From NCBI RefSeq assembly GCF_024721115.1, contig NZ_JAMDHK010000001.1:223520-287519 (forward strand): a stretch of 64,000 bases of DNA, in the 5' to 3' direction. Positions 27,660 through 36,088 of this stretch are shown here, in pieces (within the stretch, counting starts at the first letter, position 1; each line of letters begins with the position of its first letter). The notes beneath the pieces are model-generated. The model had not been told where the DNA came from and did not search any database. It saw only the letters and a list, made by a program, of their open reading frames with translations. This DNA comes from Salipiger pentaromativorans. Its GTDB lineage: Bacteria > Pseudomonadota > Alphaproteobacteria > Rhodobacterales > Rhodobacteraceae. The position numbers were made by a program, and so were the translations under genes.

Positions 27660-27754
27660 GTCGCGAAAGGTCGTGAAAAGAGTGCTTAAATTCGTTCCGA
27701 TTGTCGGCTTTTGAACAATCTTGCCGGGGAAGCGCAATAGAGAAGGCGCGGGGT

Positions 27755-27773
27755 TGATGATCCTCGATCATCA
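27755..27773. promoter_or_regulatory. Perfect dyad, candidate operator of the Crp-like regulator
   Basis: TGATGATC-CTC-GATCATCA, an uninterrupted 8-bp inverted repeat with a 3-base centre, 96 bases upstream of the Crp-like gene. It resembles, but does not match in spacing, the TTGAT-N4-ATCAA FNR/CRP site. Confidence 0.55.
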
Positions 27774-27808
27774 CGGTTTCTGGTCTTCTCGGTAAAGGTT
27801 GAGCCCTC

Positions 27809-27842
27809 AGGCCACGCGCGGGCGCGTTCCCGCGCGTGGCCT
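27809..27842. repeat. 14-bp perfect hairpin between divergent genes
   Basis: AGGCCACGCGCGGG (27809-27822), loop CGCGTT, CCCGCGCGTGGCCT (27829-27842). It has no T-run and lies between two divergent starts, so a terminator role is not obvious. It may be a leader structure of fabI or a repeat remnant. Confidence 0.6.
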
Positions 27843-28024
27843 GCTTGTATCCGCGCGCCTTCTCCGCTTTCGCATCACGCTTGCCCGTGAGCGCCGAAAC
27901 CCCGCCTATTTCCTGACATTCCGCCGCTTTGCCCGCGTCGCTGCGCCGCAGAAACTTCACGTTCATCGCCTAGAGCCGATGCTGAAACACAGGATCGGAC
28001 CGCGAATCAGCAGGAGCAACCGGG

Positions 28025-28789
28025 ATGTTTTCACTGGACGGGCAGAAGGCCCTTATCGTCGGAATCGCCAACGAGCACTCCATCGCCTGGGGCTGCGCCC
28101 GGGCGCTGCGCGCACAGGGGGCCGAGATCGCGGTCACCTATCTCAACGACAAGGCCGAACGCTTTGTGCGCCCGCTCGCCGAAGAGCTGGGAGCCGAGAT
28201 CATCCTGCCGCTGAATGTCAGCGAACCGGGCCAGCTCGACGCGGTATTTGCCGAGATCGAGTCGCGCTGGGGGCGGCTCGATACGCTGCTGCACTCCATC
28301 GCCTTCGCACCGATGGAAGATCTGCACGGGCGGGTCATCGACAGCTCGGCCGAGGGGTTCACCCTGGCCATGGATGTCTCGGTGCATTCCTTCCTGCGCA
28401 TGATCCGCCTTGCCGAACCGCTGATGCCGCAGGGCGGCACCTGCCTCACGGTGTCCTTTTCGGGCTCCATGCGGGTGGTGAAGAACTACAATATCATGGG
28501 CCCGGTGAAGGCGGCGCTGGAAAGCGCCGTGCGCTATGCCGCCGCCGAACTGGGCGAGAAGGGCATCTCGGTGCATGCGCTCTCGCCCGGCCCGCTCAAG
28601 ACCCGCGCCGCCTCGGGGATCGGCCATTTCGACGATCTGCTGAACAGCGCCGCCGAGCGCGCGCCGATGCATGTGCTGGCCAGCATCGAAGATGTCGGCG
28701 CCATGGCCGCCTTTCTCGCCGCGCCCGAGGCCAGCCACCTCACCGGCGGCATTCACGAGATCGACGGCGGCTATTCCATCACCGCCTGA
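28025..28789 (+). CDS. fabI: Enoyl-ACP reductase (FabI family, variant)
   Basis: A 254-residue SDR of the FabI type: GIANEHSIAWGCARALRAQG is the FabI cofactor motif, and NYNIMGPVKAALE carries Tyr155 and Lys162, equivalent to E. coli Tyr156/Lys163. The second conserved tyrosine (E. coli Tyr146) is phenylalanine here (SFSGSM, Phe145). The enzyme reduces enoyl-ACP in fatty-acid synthesis. The substitution and the acetate kinase gene immediately downstream suggest a paralogue of the housekeeping enzyme. Confidence 0.87.
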   Translation: MFSLDGQKALIVGIANEHSIAWGCARALRAQGAEIAVTYLNDKAERFVRPLAEELGAEIILPLNVSEPGQLDAVFAEIESRWGRLDTLLHSIAFAPMEDLHGRVIDSSAEGFTLAMDVSVHSFLRMIRLAEPLMPQGGTCLTVSFSGSMRVVKNYNIMGPVKAALESAVRYAAAELGEKGISVHALSPGPLKTRAASGIGHFDDLLNSAAERAPMHVLASIEDVGAMAAFLAAPEASHLTGGIHEIDGGYSITA

Positions 28790-28883
28790 TCCCGATGCCG
28801 GTTGTGCCCGCCCCGCGCGCTAGAGATAGTGCCCCGGGGACGCGCACGCCCCTTCCGACCCCGAGACAAGAGCCAATCGCATC

Positions 28884-30074
28884 ATGACCACCACCTCCGT
28901 CGCCCTGACCCTCAACGCCGGCAGTTCCTCGCTCAAGTTCGGCCTCTTCTCGATCGAGAGCACGCCGGTGGAAATGGCGGTGGGGCTGATCGAATCCATC
29001 GGCAAGACACCCCGGCTCAAGGCCAGCTTCGGGCCTGGCATGTCGCCGGTCAGCCGCGATCTCACCCCGGCCGAGGCCGCCGATCACAAATCGGCGCTGG
29101 CCACCGCGCTCACGGTGCTGCGCGAGCATTTTCCCGATGCCAGGGCCAGCGCGGTGGGCCACCGCGTGGTGCATGGCGGGCCGAGCTATGACAAGCCGAT
29201 GGTGCTGACCCCCGAGGTCATGACCGAGCTGCGCCGGCTCTCGCCCTTTGCGCCGATCCACCAGCCGCACAACCTCGCCGGCATCGAGGCGGCGGTCGCG
29301 GCCTTTCCCGACGCGCTTCAGGTCGCCTGTTTCGATACCGCCTTCCACCGCACGCACCCCAAGGTGAACGATGTCTTCGCCCTGCCCCGCGAATATTACG
29401 ACAAGGGTGTGCGGCGCTACGGGTTCCACGGGCTGAGCTACGATTACATCTCGGGCGAGCTGAAGCGCATCGCGCCGCTGATCCACGACGGCCGGGTGAT
29501 CGTCGCGCATCTGGGCAACGGTGCCTCCATGTGCGGGATGATCGGCGGGCGCTCGGTGGCCTCGACCATGGGCTTCACCGCGCTCGACGGGCTGCCGATG
29601 GGCACACGTACCGGCCAGATCGACCCGGGCGTGATCTTTTACATGGTGCAGCAGGAGGGCATGAGCATCGACGAGGTGCGCCAGCTCTTCTATTCGAAAT
29701 CCGGTCTGCTGGGCCTCTCGGGCCTGTCGAACGACATGCGCGCGCTCGAGGCCGCCGGCACCGTCGAGGCCAATGAGGCCATCGACTATTTCGTCTTCCG
29801 CATCCGCCGCGAGCTGGGCGGTCTGGCCGCAGCCCTCGGCGGGCTCGACGCGCTGGTGTTCTGCGGCGGCATCGGCGAAAACTCGCGGCTGATCCGCGAA
29901 CGGGTCTGCGAAGGCATGGGCTGGATCGGGCTCGAGCTCGACCGCGAGCGCAACGGACGCAACGACACGGTGATCTCGACCGGGATGAGCCGCGCGCGGG
30001 TCATGGTGGTGCCCACCAACGAAGAGCTGGTCATCGCCCGCGCCGCCAAGCATTTCCTCGACACGCGGGACTGA
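28884..30074 (+). CDS. ackA: Acetate kinase
   Basis: A 396-residue acetate/propionate kinase with NAGSSSLKFGLF at the start, GHRVVHGG, the FDTAFH segment, GFHGLSYDYIS and VFCGGIGENSRLIRER. It interconverts acetate plus ATP and acetyl phosphate. No phosphotransacetylase gene follows in the window. It lies 94 bases behind fabI and is probably cotranscribed with it. Possible work includes acetate overflow, or acetyl-phosphate from taurine or phosphonate-derived C2 compounds; this is inference. Confidence 0.93.
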   Translation: MTTTSVALTLNAGSSSLKFGLFSIESTPVEMAVGLIESIGKTPRLKASFGPGMSPVSRDLTPAEAADHKSALATALTVLREHFPDARASAVGHRVVHGGPSYDKPMVLTPEVMTELRRLSPFAPIHQPHNLAGIEAAVAAFPDALQVACFDTAFHRTHPKVNDVFALPREYYDKGVRRYGFHGLSYDYISGELKRIAPLIHDGRVIVAHLGNGASMCGMIGGRSVASTMGFTALDGLPMGTRTGQIDPGVIFYMVQQEGMSIDEVRQLFYSKSGLLGLSGLSNDMRALEAAGTVEANEAIDYFVFRIRRELGGLAAALGGLDALVFCGGIGENSRLIRERVCEGMGWIGLELDRERNGRNDTVISTGMSRARVMVVPTNEELVIARAAKHFLDTRD

Positions 30075-30345
30075 CGGGCGGGCGGCGCATGGATGCGTAT
30101 TCCCGAACGTAAGGAATCCCTGACTCGGCCCGGAAAGGGGAATGATGCTAAAGATTTCCCACCGGGTCCGTGAGACGCTCGGCACCGTTTCCAGGATAGA
30201 TCGGAGGCGGAACAAACCGCATAGCTGCATCCTTTTTTCAGCACGCACCGGGGGGCGGGCCAAGTGCCGCCTCCCGGCTTTTGCGTGGGGTGACGGCGCG
30301 GAACTCCGCTGCTAGGATGCGGAAACGCAACGGGAAAGTGTTTTC
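30075..30345. other. Intergenic gap after ackA, nothing recognised
   Basis: About 270 bases with no coding frame of recognisable family and no strong hairpin with a T-run. The promoter of the DUF4177 gene presumably lies in its last third. Confidence 0.4.
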
Positions 30346-30864
30346 ATGGCGACTTACGAATACAAGGTTGTTCCCGCCCCCGCCAAGGGCGAGAAGACGC
30401 GCGGCGTCAAAGGGCCCGAGGGGCGCTTCGCTTTTGCCATCGAAAGGCTGATGAACGAGATGGCGGCGGAGGGCTGGGAATACCAGCGCGCCGAAACGCT
30501 GCCCAGCGAGGAACGCAGCGGGCTGACCTCCAGCCAGACGGTCTGGCGCAACCTGCTGGTGTTCCGCCGCCCGCGCGGCGCCGAGACGGCAGAGCCCCCC
30601 GACACGCTCGAAGGCCGCCGTCTGGCCGCCGCGCCCGATCTCGTCGAGGAGGATGACGAGACCGAGGCGCCCGGCAGCGCCGCCCCCGAAGCGGCGCCCG
30701 CCATGACCCCGGGCGAGGAGGCCGAGAACGACGCGGCGCCGATGCGCCTGGGCGCCCCGATCACAAGCGACAACGGGGTAGAGGACACGCTTTCGCTCGA
30801 CGGGCCCAGCAGCATCCTCGCCGACCGCGCGGCGCGTCTGCGGCAGAGTTCCGCGGCCGAATAA
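30346..30864 (+). CDS. DUF4177-containing protein
   Basis: A 172-residue protein. Residues 1-75 are a DUF4177 domain (ATYEYKVVPAPAKG, LMNEMAAEGWEYQRAETLP, TVWRNLLVFRRP), a small alpha/beta fold of unknown role. The rest is a Pro/Ala/Glu-rich, apparently disordered tail ending in SILADRAARLRQSSAAE. No signal peptide. Probably cytosolic; function unknown. Confidence 0.82.
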   Translation: MATYEYKVVPAPAKGEKTRGVKGPEGRFAFAIERLMNEMAAEGWEYQRAETLPSEERSGLTSSQTVWRNLLVFRRPRGAETAEPPDTLEGRRLAAAPDLVEEDDETEAPGSAAPEAAPAMTPGEEAENDAAPMRLGAPITSDNGVEDTLSLDGPSSILADRAARLRQSSAAE

Positions 30865-31003
30865 CCGCCCCGCCGCCTCGGCACGGCGCCCCGCGCCGCC
30901 GCAAAGGTTTCAACCTCTCGCGCAATCGTGCATGGCCGTTGGCTGGACGCAGCGGGGCCGGAGGCGCATCCTTCTGCAACACCGATACAGGAGGAGGACC
31001 ACC

Positions 31004-31480
31004 ATGACCCGCCGAGGTTTCCTCGCCGCCAGCGCCGCGGCGCTGGGTCTGGGCCCCGTTCTGGGCCCCGCACAGGCCAATGCCGCCGAACGGTTCGAGA
31101 TCACCCGCAGCGAAGCCCAGTGGCGCGCGATGCTCAGCGATCTGGAATACCGCGTGATGCGCGAGGAAGGCACCGAGCGCGCCTTCACCTCGCCGCTGAA
31201 CGACGAGAAACGCGCGGGCACCTTCCTGTGCCGGGGCTGCGACCTGCCGCTCTACGCCTCCGATACCAAGTTCGACAGCGGCACCGGCTGGCCCTCGTTC
31301 TACCAGGCGCTGCCCCGTGCCATCGCCACCAAGCCCGACCGCAAGCTCTTTGTCACCCGCACCGAATGCCACTGCCGGCGCTGCGGGTCGCATCTGGGCC
31401 ATATCTTCGACGACGGCCCCGCCCCCACGGGCAAGCGCCACTGCATCAACGGCGTGTCGCTGCGGTTCCGCCCGGCCTGA
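31004..31480 (+). CDS. msrB: Peptide-methionine (R)-S-oxide reductase, Tat-exported
   Basis: A 158-residue MsrB from the ATG at 31004, behind an AGGAGGAGG ribosome site. A twin-arginine signal (MTRRGFLAASAAALG) implies Tat export to the periplasm. The reductase domain carries two zinc CxxC pairs (LCRGC, CHCRRC), the SGTGWPSFY substrate motif and the catalytic Cys147 in RHCINGVSLRF. It repairs R-methionine sulfoxide in exported proteins. Confidence 0.93.
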   Translation: MTRRGFLAASAAALGLGPVLGPAQANAAERFEITRSEAQWRAMLSDLEYRVMREEGTERAFTSPLNDEKRAGTFLCRGCDLPLYASDTKFDSGTGWPSFYQALPRAIATKPDRKLFVTRTECHCRRCGSHLGHIFDDGPAPTGKRHCINGVSLRFRPA

Positions 31481-31793
31481 CACGACCGGCACCTCAAGGA
31501 AAACACCAAGGAAAACGCCGCCCCAAAAACACGAAGACCTGTGCGCCCAGGGGATTGGCGCACAGGTCCGTTCGGTCCGTGAGTGCCCGGAGCAGGGAGC
31601 CCGGAAACGTCGCGACGTGACAAGCACGCCGTAACCTCACGCTAGCACAACCCAAACGGGTATGTCTATCGCCAGAAATGCGTAGGAAGAGAGATTCTTC
31701 AAGAATTTCCGAAAAGATCCCAATATTGTGGCAAAGCCGGAAACAGCCCTTCCGGAAGCCCGCTGCCCGAGGCCCCCTGCCCCCCGCCGCATG
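31481..31793. other. Intergenic region after msrB, hairpin only
   Basis: Between msrB and the convergent SDR gene. A perfect hairpin at 31536-31568 is the only clear element; the rest (to 31793) contains no recognisable gene. Confidence 0.45.
31536..31568. terminator. Hairpin downstream of msrB
   Basis: GACCTGTGCGCC (31536-31547), nine-base loop, GGCGCACAGGTC (31557-31568), a perfect 12-bp stem. There is no poly-T, so it may be Rho-independent only in a weak sense, but it lies between convergent genes as expected of a terminator. Confidence 0.55.
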
Positions 31794-32567
31794 TCACCGC
31801 AAATAGCTGCCGCCGTTCACATCCAGCGTCGCCCCGTTGAGCGAAACTTGCGCGTCGCGCAAGGTAAAGGCGACAAGATCGGCCAGCTCTTCCGGCGTCA
31901 CCATCTCGCCCGTCGGGATGTCACCGACCGCCGCCGCGCGCCCGTGCGCCGCGACAAAGCTCTCGGCCATCTCGGTCCGGACAAAGCCCGGCGCGATGGC
32001 CACCGCCGTCACCCCGTCCTTGCCGAAATTCCGCGCGATGGATTTCGTCAGATTGATCAGCCCGGCCTTGGACGCCCCGTAGGGCATGTGATCCTCGGTA
32101 TAGCCGCGCTGCCCGGCACGGCTGGCGATATTGACGATCCGCCCGCCGCCCGCGTCCCGGAAATGCCGGATCGCGAGACGGCACAAATCCGCCGGCGCCA
32201 GCAGGTTGACCCGCAGGTCGCTGTCCCAGGCGCTTTGCCAAAGCGCCAGATCGTCCCCGACCCGGGCCAGCCCCCGCACCCCGGCATTGTTGACCAGCGC
32301 ATGAATCCGCCCGCAGCGCGCAACCGCCTCCTGCCAGAGCGCCGTCGCCCCCTCGGGCACCGAAAGATCCGCCTGCACCGGCGTGCCCGCGCCGCCGATC
32401 TCGGACAGCAGCGCCTCGGCGGCGGCGGCATTGCGCGCATAATGGATCACCGGCATCCCGCCCAGCGCCGCGATCCGGCGCACGATCGCACCGCCGATGC
32501 CCCCCGACGCGCCGGTGACCAGCACCGTCTTCCCCTCCAGAGAGATCCCCGCGCGTTCCGGGCTCAT
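31794..32567 (-). CDS. Short-chain dehydrogenase/reductase (FabG-like)
   Basis: A 257-residue classical SDR. TVLVTGASGGIGGAIVRRI binds NAD(P), ALVNNAGVRG is the NNAG motif, and the catalytic set is Ser (VNIASRAG) and YGASKAGL (Tyr-x3-Lys). It ends TLDVNGGSYLR, as 3-oxoacyl-ACP reductases do. Substrate not determinable. Convergent with msrB. Confidence 0.88.
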   Translation of the reverse strand: MSPERAGISLEGKTVLVTGASGGIGGAIVRRIAALGGMPVIHYARNAAAAEALLSEIGGAGTPVQADLSVPEGATALWQEAVARCGRIHALVNNAGVRGLARVGDDLALWQSAWDSDLRVNLLAPADLCRLAIRHFRDAGGGRIVNIASRAGQRGYTEDHMPYGASKAGLINLTKSIARNFGKDGVTAVAIAPGFVRTEMAESFVAAHGRAAAVGDIPTGEMVTPEELADLVAFTLRDAQVSLNGATLDVNGGSYLR

Positions 32568-32602
32568 CGTGTCACTCCCGCCGGGGCCGCGTCAGGCTGT
32601 GC

Positions 32603-33229
32603 CTATTTGAAATTGCGGCTGTCCTTGATCTGGTCCCAGGCCCAGACCACTTCCTGCAACTGCTCTTCCTGGCTACGGTCGCCGCCGTTCATATCGGGGT
32701 GCAGCACCTTGATCAGCGCCTTGTAGGCCTTGCGCACGTCGGCCTTGCTGGCGCTTTCCCGGACTTCCAGGATCTCGATGGCGCGCTTCTCGGTCGGCGG
32801 CAGGCGCCGCCCGCTCGCCTGGCCGTTGCGCCCGGGGTTGCGCGTGGCGTTTTCGCCCAGCACCTGATGCGGGTCCTCGATGCCCAGCCGCGCCCAGGCG
32901 CGGGCCTCGGGGTCGCGGTAATCCTTGGTCTTGCGCTCCCAGACCTTGTCCTCGGTCAATTGCGCATTCATCTCGGCTTCGGTCTTGCCGTGGAAGAAGT
33001 TCCACTGGTTGTTGTATTCGCGCACGTGGTCCTTGCAGAACCAGAAATACTCGTCGAGCACATCCGGCGCCTTGGGCGCCCGGAATTTGCCCGGTTCCTC
33101 GCATCCGTCATGATCGCAGATGCGGGTTGATGTCTCCTGTTCGCCGGACATGCCGCGTCGTCCGCGCGGATTCTTCTTCTTCGAAGACTTCACCGACATA
33201 TCGAAACCGAAGGGGTCATCTCTGCTCAT
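32603..33229 (-). CDS. J-domain protein (DnaJ family)
   Basis: A 208-residue protein from the ATG at 33229. The C-terminal J domain reads REIDs-type RAIEILEVRESASKADVRKA, YKALIKVLHPDMNGGD, with the HPD motif that stimulates Hsp70. The N-terminal 130 residues carry a small cysteine pair region (RICDHDGCEEPGKF, WFCKDH) of unknown role, widespread in alphaproteobacteria. Probably a DnaK co-chaperone. Divergent from the bolA gene. Confidence 0.88.
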   Translation of the reverse strand: MSRDDPFGFDMSVKSSKKKNPRGRRGMSGEQETSTRICDHDGCEEPGKFRAPKAPDVLDEYFWFCKDHVREYNNQWNFFHGKTEAEMNAQLTEDKVWERKTKDYRDPEARAWARLGIEDPHQVLGENATRNPGRNGQASGRRLPPTEKRAIEILEVRESASKADVRKAYKALIKVLHPDMNGGDRSQEEQLQEVVWAWDQIKDSRNFK

Positions 33230-33303
33230 GGTCTCACCTTTTCGACTCGGACGAGGGAGTTTAGACAATCCTCAGTCAGTTTGAAGAGGGCAGGAGGCGA
33301 AAT

Positions 33304-33561
33304 TTGTCACGCTCGGCGGAAATCGAGACACGGCTGCGCGAGGCCTTTGCGCCGACCGAGCTGGTTGTGCGCAACGACAGCGACCGGCATGCGGGCCATG
33401 CCGGTCATGACGGCAGCGGAGAGAGCCATTTTCATGTGCATCTCCGCACGGCGGCCTTTGCCGGCAAAAGCCGCATCGCGCGGCACCGCGCGGTTCACGC
33501 GGCGCTCGGTCCCGAGCTGGTGAGCGCGATCCACGCGCTGTCGCTGGATCTCGGCACCTGA
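33304..33561 (+). CDS. bolA: BolA family protein, TTG start
   Basis: An 85-residue BolA: AEIETRLREAFAPTELVVRNDS, SHFHVHLRTAAFAGKSRIARHRAV and ALGPELVSAIHALSL. The conserved histidines could bind Fe-S clusters with a monothiol glutaredoxin. There is no upstream ATG, and a TTG at 33304 lies 6 bases behind an ideal AGGAGG (33292-33297), so TTG is the start. The expected role is iron/redox and Fe-S homeostasis. Confidence 0.9.
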   Translation: MSRSAEIETRLREAFAPTELVVRNDSDRHAGHAGHDGSGESHFHVHLRTAAFAGKSRIARHRAVHAALGPELVSAIHALSLDLGT

Positions 33562-33654
33562 TCTCAGGGGCCTTTACGTTGCGGCAAACCGCCCCGCCTT
33601 GCGGACGCGGCGCCTGTCGTTGTGCCCAGGAGCAATGGTCACCTGATCGGCGGC

Positions 33655-34827
33655 TCAGCCGACCTGCCGCCCGTGGCTCCAGACACCCCGGATCACCGGC
33701 ACCCCGTCGAGATGCGTGACCCGCACCAGATCGGCGAAAAGCCCCTTGGCGATCACCCCGCGATCGTCGAGCCCCGTGGCCCGCGCCGGCGCTGCCGTGA
33801 CCGTGGCCACCGCGCGCGGCAGGTCGCCCCAGAGATCGGCCAGCTGGAACGCCGCCGTCATCAGCGCCGAGGGCACATAGTCCGACGACAGGATGTCGAG
33901 CAGCCCCTTCTCGGCCAGTTCCGCCGCCGCCACATTGCCGGAATGCGAGCCGCCCCGGATCAGGTTCGGCGCCCCCATCATCACCGCGATGCCGTGATCG
34001 TGGCAGGCCCGCGCCGCCTCCACCGTCGTCGGGAACTCGGCCAGGCGGATGCCATGCGCCGCGCTCACCGCCACATGCTCGGCCGTGGTATCGTCATGGC
34101 TGGCCAGCACCGCGCCCAGCCGCTGCGCCGCCGCCACCGCGCCCGCCTCATGCGCCGCCCCCAGCCGGGCGCGCAGCGCTTTCTGATGCGCCACGTGATC
34201 GGCGAATTCGCTTTCCGACAGCCCGTGCTTGCCGCAGACGTAATCCTTCAGCTTCGAAATATCGCGGAACTGCCGCTGCCCCGGCGTATGGTCCATCAGC
34301 GACAGGATACCCACCCGGTCGGCCTCTCCGAACTCCGCCAGTTCCTCCAGCAGCGTCTCCGAACAGATCTCGGCGCGCAGATGCAGGAAATGGCTGATCC
34401 GCAGCATGCCCCTGGCGCGCGCCTGCATCAGTTCGCTGGCCAGCGCGCGGGCGTATTTGCGGTAATCCGTGCGCCCCTCGACCACCGAACCCGCGCGCAT
34501 CGCGTCGAACACCGTGGTGATACCCACCGAGGCCAGCTCGCCGTCATGGGCAAGGATCGCCGCCGCATGCGGCCAGTCGACCTTGGGGCGCGGCTGGATA
34601 TGGCGTTCGAGATTGTCCGTATGCAGCTCGATCAGCCCCGGAATCAGCAGATCGCCGCCGCAATCCACCGCGCCCATGGGCGCCGCGCCCTGATCCACCG
34701 ATTGGATCCGCCCGTCGCGGATCAGCACAGAGCCCCGGATCACCTCCGTCTCCAGCACGATCCGCGCATTGGCCAGCGCCAGCTCGCCCATGGCCTGCAT
34801 GTGGCCCACACTCATCTCGCCCATCAT
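33655..34827 (-). CDS. phnM: Alpha-D-ribose 1-methylphosphonate 5-triphosphate diphosphatase
   Basis: A 390-residue amidohydrolase close to E. coli PhnM in motifs: LIPGLIELHTDNLERHIQPRP, SLMDHTPGQRQF, ASHDDTTAEHV, LAEFPTTVEAA and MGAPNLIRGGSHSGN. It removes diphosphate from the ribose-triphosphate phosphonate to give the PhnJ substrate. Here it is separated from the rest of the C-P lyase operon by the divergent 2H-type gene. Several ATGs near the start (34827, 34815, 34791) leave the exact N-terminus open. Confidence 0.92.
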   Translation of the reverse strand: MMGEMSVGHMQAMGELALANARIVLETEVIRGSVLIRDGRIQSVDQGAAPMGAVDCGGDLLIPGLIELHTDNLERHIQPRPKVDWPHAAAILAHDGELASVGITTVFDAMRAGSVVEGRTDYRKYARALASELMQARARGMLRISHFLHLRAEICSETLLEELAEFGEADRVGILSLMDHTPGQRQFRDISKLKDYVCGKHGLSESEFADHVAHQKALRARLGAAHEAGAVAAAQRLGAVLASHDDTTAEHVAVSAAHGIRLAEFPTTVEAARACHDHGIAVMMGAPNLIRGGSHSGNVAAAELAEKGLLDILSSDYVPSALMTAAFQLADLWGDLPRAVATVTAAPARATGLDDRGVIAKGLFADLVRVTHLDGVPVIRGVWSHGRQVG

Positions 34828-34839
34828 CTGCTCTTTGCT

Positions 34840-34857
34840 CCGTCATCATTCCGTGAC
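34840..34857. promoter_or_regulatory. Pho box-like direct repeat between phnM and the 2H gene
   Basis: CCGTCAT-CATT-CCGTGAC: two seven-base half-sites 11 bases apart, resembling the PhoB box CTGTCAT-N4-CTGTCAC. It lies in the 41-base divergent gap. Phosphate-starvation control would fit a phosphonate locus. Confidence 0.45.
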
Positions 34858-34868
34858 ATGAGGCGCTT

Positions 34869-35564
34869 ATGCCCGCCCCCATGACCGATTATACCCGTTT
34901 CGCGATCTACTACGCGCCCGAGCCGGGCGCGTTTGCCGATTTCTGCGCAAGCTGGCTGGGCTGGGATGCCGCAGCGGGCACCCCGTGCCCGCATCCCGAC
35001 CTGCCCGGCCTGCCGCTGCCGGTGGCCGAGATCACCGCCACCCCGCGCAAATACGGTTTCCATGGCACGCTGAAGCCGCCCTTCCGCCTCACCGGCACCC
35101 GCGCCGCGCTGGAGGCGGATCTGGCGGCCCTCGCCCAGCGCCTCGCCCCGGTCGAGATGCCGGGGCTGACACTCTCGCGGCTCGGCTCGTTCCTGGCGCT
35201 CACCCCTCAGGGCGACACCACGGCCTTGGCCGCCCTCGCCGCCGAAACGGTGCGCGCGCTGGATGCCCACCGCGCGCCGCCCTCCGAGGCCGAGCTGGAG
35301 CGCCGCCGCAAGGCGCGGCTCTCGCCCGCGCAGGAAGAGAACCTCGCGCGCTGGGGCTACCCTTACGTGATGGAGGAATTCCGCTTCCACCTCACCCTGT
35401 CGGGCCGGCTTTCGCCCGAGGATGCCACGCAGACCGCCGACGTTCTGGAGCCCGCCCTCGCACCGCTGCTGCCGCGCCCCTTCCGGGTCGCGTCGCTGGT
35501 GCTCTTCGGCGAGGCGCCGGACGGGCGCTTCCACATCCTGCACCGCTACGCCCTCGCCGGCTGA
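34869..35564 (+). CDS. Phn-linked 2H phosphoesterase-like protein (DUF1045)
   Basis: A 231-residue protein of the putative phosphonate-metabolism family TIGR03223/DUF1045. Two HxT/HxL-type motifs of the 2H phosphoesterase fold are present: YGFHGTLKPPF and FRFHLTLSGRL. 2H enzymes open cyclic or RNA-type phosphodiesters. No phnP is in the locus, so this protein may hydrolyse ribose cyclic phosphate, the C-P lyase product, in its place; this is inference. The GAGG before ATG 34869 favours that start over 34881. Its stop overlaps the end of phnN convergently. Confidence 0.85.
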   Translation: MPAPMTDYTRFAIYYAPEPGAFADFCASWLGWDAAAGTPCPHPDLPGLPLPVAEITATPRKYGFHGTLKPPFRLTGTRAALEADLAALAQRLAPVEMPGLTLSRLGSFLALTPQGDTTALAALAAETVRALDAHRAPPSEAELERRRKARLSPAQEENLARWGYPYVMEEFRFHLTLSGRLSPEDATQTADVLEPALAPLLPRPFRVASLVLFGEAPDGRFHILHRYALAG

Positions 35565-36088
35565 AGCAGCGCCACAAGCCGCATCACCGCCGCCTCCAGC
35601 GCGCCGGAATTGTCGATCTCATGCACCGTCAGCCCCTCGGGCAGCGACGCGCCGGCCCGTGCCAGCCGCCGCGCAATCTCCTCCGCGCTCTCCCGGCCCC
35701 GCCCGGCAAGCCGCTCGGCCAGCACCTCGGGCCGGGCGGTGACATGCAGCACCTGCATGCCGGGAAACCGCGCCGCCGCCTGGGTCAGCACGCCCCGCGA
35801 CAGGTTGCACAACACCGGGTGGCCCTGCGCCAGCGCGCGTTCCACCGCCACGGGCACGCCATAGCGCAGCCCGTGCGCGGCCCAGTGCAGGGCAAACGCA
35901 CCCGCCGCCAGCCGCCTGTCGAACACTTCGTCACTGACGCCCTCGAACTCCTCGCCCCCGGCACTGGCGGGCCGGGTGATCACACGGCGCGCCAGATGCA
36001 GCCCCGGCAGCCGCGCCGCAGCCGCCTCCATGAGCGTATCCTTGCCCACGCCCGAGGGGCCGACAACAGCGTAGAACCGCCCGCTCAC
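35546..36088 (-). CDS. phnN: Ribose 1,5-bisphosphokinase
   Basis: A 180-residue kinase from a GTG at 36088 that overlaps the phnL stop by 4 bases. It has Walker A GPSGVGKDTLMEAA, RRVITRPASAGGEEFEGVSD of the guanylate-kinase fold, and NLSRGVLTQAAARFP. PhnN phosphorylates ribose 1,5-bisphosphate to PRPP, returning the sugar of the C-P lyase cycle to nucleotide metabolism. It is last in the phnG-phnN operon. Confidence 0.92.
   Translation of the reverse strand: MSGRFYAVVGPSGVGKDTLMEAAAARLPGLHLARRVITRPASAGGEEFEGVSDEVFDRRLAAGAFALHWAAHGLRYGVPVAVERALAQGHPVLCNLSRGVLTQAAARFPGMQVLHVTARPEVLAERLAGRGRESAEEIARRLARAGASLPEGLTVHEIDNSGALEAAVMRLVALLQPARA

Larger units (their letters stand above)
27660..28024. 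other. Divergent intergenic region crp-like/fabI, no gene seen
   Basis: No reading frame here resembles a protein. The region contains an 8-3-8 dyad at 27755-27773 and a 14-bp perfect hairpin at 27809-27842, described separately. Promoters for both divergent genes must lie here. Confidence 0.55.
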
